Source: an uncultured Gammaproteobacteria bacterium (GTDB lineage: Bacteria; Pseudomonadota; Gammaproteobacteria; Eutrophobiales; Eutrophobiaceae). Taken from it: a stretch of 53,499 bases of DNA. Every line of letters begins with the position of its first letter. Position 1 is the stretch's first letter. Location: positions 1 through 53,499 of the forward strand of contig CALKEZ010000014.1 in assembly GCA_938084745.1 (NCBI GenBank). The letters are read 5' to 3'. The notes under the pieces were generated by a model. It was not told where the DNA came from. It ran no database searches and saw only the letters and a list, made by a program, of their open reading frames with translations. Positions 48,124 to 53,499 of this stretch are shown piece by piece. The translations under genes and the position numbers were made by a program.

Positions 48124-48660
48124 CTGGAAACTCATCGTGAACTTGATGCCTTTCTTGCCAGTGTTGAGAAGCGAGCCTTTCGTATGGCTGAGATAGCCAC
48201 CGGCAACAGGGAGGAAGCACTGGATATACTGCAGGACGCTATGTTTAAATTGGCTGAGAAGTATGCGGATAGAACCAGTCAGGAATGGGGGCCGCTGTTT
48301 ACGACGATTTTGCAAAGCCGCATCAAGGACTGGTATCGACGTAATAGTGTCAGAAACCGTTTTCGGAGCTGGTTCAGTAATAATGATACCGAGCATGAAA
48401 ATGCGCTGGAACAGGTGGAAGATGCCATGGCGAGAACACCGGAGCAATTATTACAGGCCGACCAGCGGGTTGATAAACTTGAACAGGCATTACATCGTTT
48501 ACCGTTACGCCAACAACAGGCTTTTTTGTTACGCAACTGGGATGGTTATAGTGTTGAACAAGCGGCGAGTGCGATGAACTGTTCCGCGGGTAGTGTAAAG
48601 ACACATTATTCTCGCGCGATTCACAGTTTACGTGAAACGCTAGACGGGCATTGGAAGTGA
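48124..48660 (+). CDS. ECF-type RNA polymerase sigma factor, apparent CTG start
   Basis: About 178 residues with sigma region 2 (RAFRMAEIATGNREEALDIL to WGPLFTTILQSRIKDWYRRN) and region 4 (LHRLPLRQQQAFLLRNWDGY, VEQAASAMNCSAGSVKTHYS). The frame is open from 48121, and the residues LETHRELDAFLASVEKRAFR upstream of the first ATG (48184) belong to the family's N-terminus as I recall it. No ATG, GTG or TTG occurs there; CTG at 48124 has AAGGGG eight bases before it. The conservative start is ATG 48184. Confidence 0.85.
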   Translation: METHRELDAFLASVEKRAFRMAEIATGNREEALDILQDAMFKLAEKYADRTSQEWGPLFTTILQSRIKDWYRRNSVRNRFRSWFSNNDTEHENALEQVEDAMARTPEQLLQADQRVDKLEQALHRLPLRQQQAFLLRNWDGYSVEQAASAMNCSAGSVKTHYSRAIHSLRETLDGHWK

Positions 48661-48669
48661 GTACGGCTT

Positions 48670-49014
48670 ATGAATGAAGACAACGAAGATAAATTAGCGA
48701 CCAATATCAGGCAATCACTCGATGATAGTGTCGAGTCTCTTGATACCAATACACTGGCGAAGATTCGACAGATACGGGCACAGGCTGTTGCCAGGGCTGA
48801 TGTGCGCCAACGTCACTGGTCGAACTTGATGACCGGTGCCTTGGCGACGGCCTGTGTCATTACATTTGCCGTAATGGTGTTGTTACGCTCTCCTGCACCA
48901 ACGTCCAGTGTTCCGCTTGATGATCTGGATCTTATTTCGTCTTCCGAGAGTCTTGAGCTCTATGAAGATCTGGAGTTTTATGAATGGCTCGAAGAAGATG
49001 TATTGCAGAGTTAG
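48670..49014 (+). CDS. DUF3619-like membrane protein, possible anti-sigma
   Basis: A 114-residue protein with a cytoplasmic N-terminus (LATNIRQSLDDSVESLD, TLAKIRQIRAQAVAR), one membrane helix (about 52-72), and an acidic periplasmic tail rich in Glu, Asp and Leu. This resembles DUF3619, whose genes often follow ECF sigma genes, so an anti-sigma role is plausible but not shown. It starts nine bases after the sigma stop and one base before the next gene. Confidence 0.78.
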   Translation: MNEDNEDKLATNIRQSLDDSVESLDTNTLAKIRQIRAQAVARADVRQRHWSNLMTGALATACVITFAVMVLLRSPAPTSSVPLDDLDLISSSESLELYEDLEFYEWLEEDVLQS

Positions 49015-49015
49015 T

Positions 49016-49228
49016 ATGTATTTTATGTTTTTATTCTGTGCCACCTCGCTAATTTTAGCTGACGAGCCGACGCGTAATGACGCAGTACCTTCAATTGAAT
49101 TCCTCGAGTTTCTGGGTGAATGGCAAGCGGATGAAGATGAGTGGCTGGATCCGATAACATTTCAGGATGATGTTATTGCAAACCTGATAGACACAACAAT
49201 AGAAATGGCAGTGGATAATGAAAACTAG
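49016..49228 (+). CDS. Small exported acidic protein in sigma operon
   Basis: A 70-residue protein with a short signal peptide (MYFMFLFCATSLILA). The mature part, PSIEFLEFLGEWQADEDEWL, is acidic and resembles small proteins encoded between DUF3619 and DUF3106 genes, from memory. Function unknown. It begins one base after the previous stop and its end overlaps the following gene by eleven bases, so it is translated as part of the operon. Confidence 0.7.
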   Translation: MYFMFLFCATSLILADEPTRNDAVPSIEFLEFLGEWQADEDEWLDPITFQDDVIANLIDTTIEMAVDNEN

Positions 49229-49811
49229 ATTAATAACATTGTGCTTGCTGTACCTGCTCCATTCGGTGTGTGTCCTCGCTGAAGAAGGTGTCGCATGGGA
49301 TTCATTATCAGCCGAAGAACAAGGCCTATTGAACGAATTCAAGGAAAAGTGGGATCAATTACCCGCACACCGCCAGCAACGTATGCAAAAGGGTGCTGTT
49401 CGTTGGCGGCAGATGTCGGAGCAACAAAAAGAAAAAGCCAGGCAACGCATGCAGCGTTGGCAAGCCATGGATCCCGAGCAAAAACAAAAGATTCGTGAGC
49501 GACACGAACGCTTTAATGCCTTGTCAGCAGAACAACAACAACGCATAAAAAAACGCAAAGAATGGTTTAAGAAATTACCGGAAGAAGAACGTCAGGCCTT
49601 ACGTGAAAAGTTTAATAATATGTCCCCGCAAGAACGGCAGTCATTTCGGGAAAAGATGAAGCAACAGCATCAAGAAAGACATAAAAAATTACAAAATTTG
49701 CCTGATGCGGAGCGTAAAGCCTTGCGCGAGAAGGTAAAGACTATGTCTCCTGAAGAACGGCGTGAGTTTATGCGACAATATCGGAATGAATCCAGGCAAG
49801 AAGACAAGTAA
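49218..49811 (+). CDS. DUF3106-like exported coiled-coil protein
   Basis: A 197-residue protein with signal peptide (about 1-21, VCVLA) and a mature part made of basic, glutamine-rich helical repeats: LNEFKEKWDQLPAHRQQRM, MSEQQKEKARQRMQRWQAM, LPEEERQALREKF. The pattern L/M-x-P/S-E-x-R/Q recurring about every 17-24 residues is that of DUF3106. Role unknown; its place after an ECF sigma pair suggests an envelope stress or surface function, by inference. It is convergent with the GGDEF-EAL gene. Confidence 0.85.
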   Translation: MKTRLITLCLLYLLHSVCVLAEEGVAWDSLSAEEQGLLNEFKEKWDQLPAHRQQRMQKGAVRWRQMSEQQKEKARQRMQRWQAMDPEQKQKIRERHERFNALSAEQQQRIKKRKEWFKKLPEEERQALREKFNNMSPQERQSFREKMKQQHQERHKKLQNLPDAERKALREKVKTMSPEERREFMRQYRNESRQEDK

Positions 49812-49845
49812 ACGGATCGAAAAAGTCGATTGTTATAAAAGAGGT

Positions 49846-52704
49846 TTAACCATTAATGTCTTCTATTTTGATATGGGAAAGGCCGTGGTACTCTTTGATA
49901 TAGGTCATCAATTCTGATGACGGTAATGGATGACAGATAAAATAACCCTGGACTTGATCACAATTGAGTTCATTTAATAATTTGAATTGTTCAAGCGACT
50001 CCACGCCTTCAGCAGTAACTCGAATATTCAGACTGTGTGACATCGCAATTATGGCGCTAGCTATTGATCTGCTACTTTTATTAAACGGTATGTCCTTGAT
50101 AAAGGAACGGTCAATTTTTAGATTATCAACCGGAAATTGTTGTAAATACGATAATGAGGAAAAACCAGTGCCAAAATCATCAATCGAAGTTGATAAACCA
50201 AGATTCCTTAATTTTTCTAAAACATCTTTTGTTTTTAACGCATCATCAATCGTCGTGCTTTCAGTAATCTCGAGTTCAATGTTTTCAGGTTTGATCGCAT
50301 GGGCCAGGAGTATTTCCTGAATACGTGCTTGTAAATCGGGTTGTCGGAATTGTTCGACAGAAACATTAACCGCGGTAAGCAGACTAAGATCATGCTCGTC
50401 TTGCCATGTTTTATTGTCCTGACAGGCCTTGTTTAATACCCAGTAACCCAGTTTGCCGATGAGATTGGTCTCTTCAGCAATATTAATCAATTCTTCAGGA
50501 TTAACCATTCCCAACTTATGATGTTGCCAGCGGATTAATGCTTCGACGCTGACAATCCTGCCACTCTTGAAATCAACAATGGGTTGATAGACTAATTCAA
50601 GTTGGTTTTTTTCTATCGCATAGCGCAGATCATTCTCAAGATTGAGTCTCTTGAGATTATTCTGCGAGTATTCACTGGAATAGAATTGATAGTTCCCCCG
50701 GCCATTATTTTTAGCATAATACATGGCAGTATCTGCGTTCATCAGAATCGTGTCGTAGTCGTTTGAATCTTTCGGAAAAATTGTAATGCCAATACTGGCT
50801 GAAATATAGATCTCCCGATCATCGATTAAAAAAGGTGTTGTCAAATGCTTAAGGATCCTTGCTGCAACCCGTGACGCCTCTTTTATCGCAAGATCAAGGC
50901 TTTTAATGTCCGGGATGATAATAAGGAATTCATCGCCGCCGATACGAGAGATTGTGTCGTAATTACGAACACAGCGTAATAACAAGTCCGCGACCTTCTG
51001 GATAACAATATCGCCAATACTGTGTCCCAGGGAATCATTAATGTTTTTAAATCGATCTATATCGATAAACATCACGGCAACATTAGTGCCGTTACGCTCT
51101 GCCCGCTCTATTGCCTGTTCTAAACGATCTTTGAATAAGAACCGGTTGGGTAAATTAGTCAGCGCATCATAATGCGCTTGTACATAGAGTTTTCCTTCCC
51201 ACTCGGCATTGGTTAACGCTACAGCAACACGGTTTGATAGTTCCTGTATTTTCTTGTATTTGAAGGTGGCGATACTTATCAAATCATGTCTGCTGATACA
51301 GATCAACCCGGTTAGCTTGTCTTGCTGTTTAATCGGATAGACCAGGAAAGAACGATCACCCAATATTTTTTGCTGTTTGAAATATGATCTGACATCCGTA
51401 ATAGAAAACAACAAATAGCCATCACAAACTTCCAGTTCATGCCTTTCGATATTGTTTACAGTGATGTCATCAGATTCTACCTCGGTGAAAGTGTTGTCTG
51501 AGTTAATATGTGCTTTCGCAGCGCCTGTTTCCGGATCAGTAATTGTCACAACGGAAACATGATCGGCGTCATTCAATTCGTGCAGATATCTAACCAGGGT
51601 TTTAATAATATGGTCCTTGTCCATTGTCGACAGAATCAACCGGTCTATTTTCGACAGTATGGTCAGGGTTTTAAATTGGTCATCAATCTGATCCATCATG
51701 TGATTAAATGACTCACCCAGTTTTTCAAATTCATCGCCGCTATCAATGGTAACCGGCTTGTTATAAACGCCATTTGCAATATTTATAGTGCCATGCATCA
51801 GTTTTTCTATCGGCCCCAGTGATTTTCTTATCAAACTGATGCTGAGTAGGGCTATGATAAACAGGGTGGCTAATAATATTTGGGGAAAAATATTCCTGAA
51901 TTTTTGTGATGCGGCATAGACTGCTTTTTTCGGCGTCGAATAGGAAAATATAAAACCGTTATCATGAAAATGACCGGCCATAAACAGATCCCAGCCATAG
52001 GTGGCATATTCCTGACCATTATAGCTCCAGTACTTTATCATTCCTTCATCACCGCTATGTAAGTCCAGTTTTAGATAAGTACTTTTAAGATCATCATTAA
52101 CAGGAATTGAGCTATATAATATGTCGCCCGCTTTATCCAGTACGATGAGTATTTCCGGCGGGTAAATACCCACATTCCATAAATATTCATTCGAGACCAC
52201 GCCGAGGACATAACTCTTTCCCTTTTCAGTCTTCGAGAATAGCCGCGCCAATATAAACCGTGTCTGATTCGATTGCTTGTCTACGATGAGTAATGTTTTA
52301 TTGTCATCCAGATGTTGCTCTTGTTCGGCTGTGATGTGTAAGGCGATGGATTCGATCGGTTCACCAATAATAGAACGGATTTTTCCTCTCGGGTTTAAAA
52401 AATAGATTGAATCGAAATTGGTGGTCAGATTATCTGTATTTACGTTATCGAAATAATCCAATGAGGTTTTGAGTCCGCCGATAACAGTCTTTAGATTAAT
52501 TTCCAGTGAAACCAGATGGTCAAAGACGGTATTACCAAACGAGCGATTCTCCAGGTATATTTGATGTGTGGTTTCCTGTTCCAGGCGCTTGGCAATATAA
52601 TTATAGGAAATTAACGAGATGATGACTAAGGGAAACAGGGCGGAGATGAAGAATAACCAGAATATTCTTCTGGCTACTTTACTTTGTAAGGCTTGGAGTC
52701 GCAT
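49846..52704 (-). CDS. Sensor diguanylate cyclase/phosphodiesterase (sensor-HAMP-GAF-GGDEF-EAL)
   Basis: A 952-residue inner-membrane signalling protein. Membrane helices near 13-35 and 270-292 flank a periplasmic sensor like dCache; a HAMP segment follows (IEKLMHGTINIANGVYNKP), then a GAF-like domain (about 355-505), GGDEF intact at 589-593 (RIGGDEFLIII), and EAL intact at 721-723 (SVEALIRWQHH) with DDFGTGFSSL and TAEGVE. Both motifs look active, so it may make or break cyclic di-GMP. The ligand is unknown. It starts ten bases after the pseudopilin stop. Confidence 0.93.
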   Translation of the reverse strand: MRLQALQSKVARRIFWLFFISALFPLVIISLISYNYIAKRLEQETTHQIYLENRSFGNTVFDHLVSLEINLKTVIGGLKTSLDYFDNVNTDNLTTNFDSIYFLNPRGKIRSIIGEPIESIALHITAEQEQHLDDNKTLLIVDKQSNQTRFILARLFSKTEKGKSYVLGVVSNEYLWNVGIYPPEILIVLDKAGDILYSSIPVNDDLKSTYLKLDLHSGDEGMIKYWSYNGQEYATYGWDLFMAGHFHDNGFIFSYSTPKKAVYAASQKFRNIFPQILLATLFIIALLSISLIRKSLGPIEKLMHGTINIANGVYNKPVTIDSGDEFEKLGESFNHMMDQIDDQFKTLTILSKIDRLILSTMDKDHIIKTLVRYLHELNDADHVSVVTITDPETGAAKAHINSDNTFTEVESDDITVNNIERHELEVCDGYLLFSITDVRSYFKQQKILGDRSFLVYPIKQQDKLTGLICISRHDLISIATFKYKKIQELSNRVAVALTNAEWEGKLYVQAHYDALTNLPNRFLFKDRLEQAIERAERNGTNVAVMFIDIDRFKNINDSLGHSIGDIVIQKVADLLLRCVRNYDTISRIGGDEFLIIIPDIKSLDLAIKEASRVAARILKHLTTPFLIDDREIYISASIGITIFPKDSNDYDTILMNADTAMYYAKNNGRGNYQFYSSEYSQNNLKRLNLENDLRYAIEKNQLELVYQPIVDFKSGRIVSVEALIRWQHHKLGMVNPEELINIAEETNLIGKLGYWVLNKACQDNKTWQDEHDLSLLTAVNVSVEQFRQPDLQARIQEILLAHAIKPENIELEITESTTIDDALKTKDVLEKLRNLGLSTSIDDFGTGFSSLSYLQQFPVDNLKIDRSFIKDIPFNKSSRSIASAIIAMSHSLNIRVTAEGVESLEQFKLLNELNCDQVQGYFICHPLPSSELMTYIKEYHGLSHIKIEDING

Positions 52705-52714
52705 TATCAGATAA

Positions 52715-53191
52715 TCAAAAGCTTTCTGCTAAGCCAATATAGTCGCCATTTCTACCCCTGACAATATCATCCTTGCTTGTTGTGGCCGTTAATGGTGAAA
52801 CACTTTGTCCGTCCGGACCCTTACTGTATAAATCATAATCTGAATTAATCGGCACCAGGTTCTTGTCTTTTCTTATCTTGCCTTTGTCGACAACTGAACC
52901 ACCATCAATCCGCAAATATTGGTATGGGTTTCCCCATTGGTCCGTCGGAACATAGCCAAAAACTTCCAGCAGGGTATCCGGATAATGCCCATTCGTTTTG
53001 TAAAATGCATCGATCTGAACTCCTAGCTCCTTGACGGTTTCCTCCGTGGTTTTGATCTTGGCTTCGTCTGCGAAATGATTAAATGCCGGCATCAGCATGC
53101 CGTAGCTGATGCCAAAAATTAAAATGACGAGCGCGAGCTCAACGAGTGTGAATGCACGCGCGTCGTGTTTTGGTTTGAAACCACGCTTCAT
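52715..53191 (-). CDS. Type II secretion GspG-like pseudopilin
   Basis: A 158-residue protein with a prepilin leader: a basic stretch then FTLVELALVILIFGISYGM, with Phe at +1 and Glu at +5 (residue 18). The residue before the cleavage site is Ala13 where Gly is usual. The C-terminal part has the GspG pattern YKTNGHYPDTLLEV, TDQWGNPYQY and SDYDLYSKGPDGQ. No other secretion gene is adjacent. GGGAGAG precedes the ATG. It lies upstream of the GGDEF-EAL gene on the same strand. Confidence 0.87.
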   Translation of the reverse strand: MKRGFKPKHDARAFTLVELALVILIFGISYGMLMPAFNHFADEAKIKTTEETVKELGVQIDAFYKTNGHYPDTLLEVFGYVPTDQWGNPYQYLRIDGGSVVDKGKIRKDKNLVPINSDYDLYSKGPDGQSVSPLTATTSKDDIVRGRNGDYIGLAESF

Positions 53192-53362
53192 TAAATGCTC
53201 TCTCCCTATGCACTAGCAGTATCCGTACGGCTTGCTAGCGTGAACGAGAATCCACACCTTTTTTTATCAAACTATCATATATAAATATGACAAATTTGAT
53301 TTAGGTCATTTACACGCGTAATGATTATTTTTTTATGTTGGCCAAAGCGACGGCAGCGGATC

Positions 53363-53499
53363 TTATAATCCATCGTCATGGGTTGACGTCCAGCCAGGAG
53401 TTGACAGGATTAACTTGATTAGGTCAGATTGTTTATTGACGCCTGTTTTTTGATAGATAGACCGGAAATGTGTTTTGATTGTATTTGTCGATACTTTCA
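53363..53499 (-). CDS. C-terminal end of a LuxR-type regulator (cut by right edge)
   Basis: Read leftward from the right edge the frame gives KVSTNTIKTHFRSIYQKTGV followed by NKQSDLIKLILSTP and a stop at 53365-53363. The V-S-x-N-T-I-K-T-H-x-R-x-I-Y-x-K-T-G-V pattern is the recognition helix end of LuxR/GerE DNA-binding domains. Only 44 residues are visible; the sensory domain lies outside. The gap 53192-53362 before the pseudopilin gene is AT-rich and holds its ribosome site; no terminator was seen. Confidence 0.8.
   Translation of the reverse strand, partial: KVSTNTIKTHFRSIYQKTGVNKQSDLIKLILSTPGWTSTHDDGL

Noticed and set aside
49801..49845. ATCGA/TCGAT stem after the DUF3106 gene as a terminator
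   Set aside because: Only five A-T-rich pairs and no T-tract.
53270..53310. FNR-like TTGAT...GTCAT sequence before the pseudopilin
   Set aside because: Only one half-site fits the TTGAT-N4-ATCAA consensus.

Overview
The window looks like chromosomal DNA of a gammaproteobacterium. Several neighbourhoods are familiar from that class: suhB divergent from trmJ; purM divergent from a DUF2066 gene that leads into a PerM-like permease and hda; ilvB-ilvN-ilvC followed by a Psd-like gene, pssA and leuA; and an ECF sigma / DUF3619-like / DUF3106-like set. I cannot name the genus from this sequence alone. No tRNA, rRNA, CRISPR array or intact insertion sequence was seen.

Positions 1-17.9 kb are a surface-polysaccharide locus, visibly more AT-rich than the rest. 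It holds a partial methyltransferase, an SDR epimerase, four glycosyltransferases (one a GT4-GT2 fusion), GDP-mannose 4,6-dehydratase, UDP-glucuronate decarboxylase, a sulfotransferase and four large multi-membrane GT-C-like proteins, one with C-terminal TPRs. A further glycosyltransferase is a decayed pseudogene (2529-2988). The long gaps around 12.5-12.8 kb and 13.8-14.4 kb look like eroded DNA. Sugar-nucleotide supply, transfer, membrane glycosylation and sulfation together suggest a decorated extracellular or cell-surface glycan. The export and polymerase genes are not in view.

Positions 17.9-31.4 kb hold housekeeping genes: suhB, trmJ, a methyltransferase plus polyprenyl-type GT2, purM, DUF2066, the AI-2E/PerM permease, hda, wrbA, an arsC-like gene, a YihY protein with a C-terminal extension, a conserved PilZ-like protein, acylphosphatase and proS.

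Positions 31.4-45 kb run almost entirely rightward. Branched-chain amino acid genes (ilvBNC, leuA) are interleaved with phospholipid genes (a Psd homologue that has lost the catalytic serine, and pssA). Next come a chain of closely packed or overlapping genes: type-4 uracil-DNA glycosylase, rimI, cysM, a DnaQ-like exonuclease, rlmD, a lipoprotein peptide-binding protein, a signal-less L,D-transpeptidase and a group II truncated hemoglobin. Possible leader peptides and RNA hairpins precede ilvB and leuA.

Positions 45-53.5 kb hold a PilZ protein, a zinc alcohol dehydrogenase, a CDF transporter, a periplasmic four-EF-loop protein with an exact 28-residue period, the sigma-factor operon (whose sigma gene appears to start at CTG), a large dCache-HAMP-GAF-GGDEF-EAL protein, a GspG-like pseudopilin and, at the right edge, the C-terminal end of a LuxR-type regulator.
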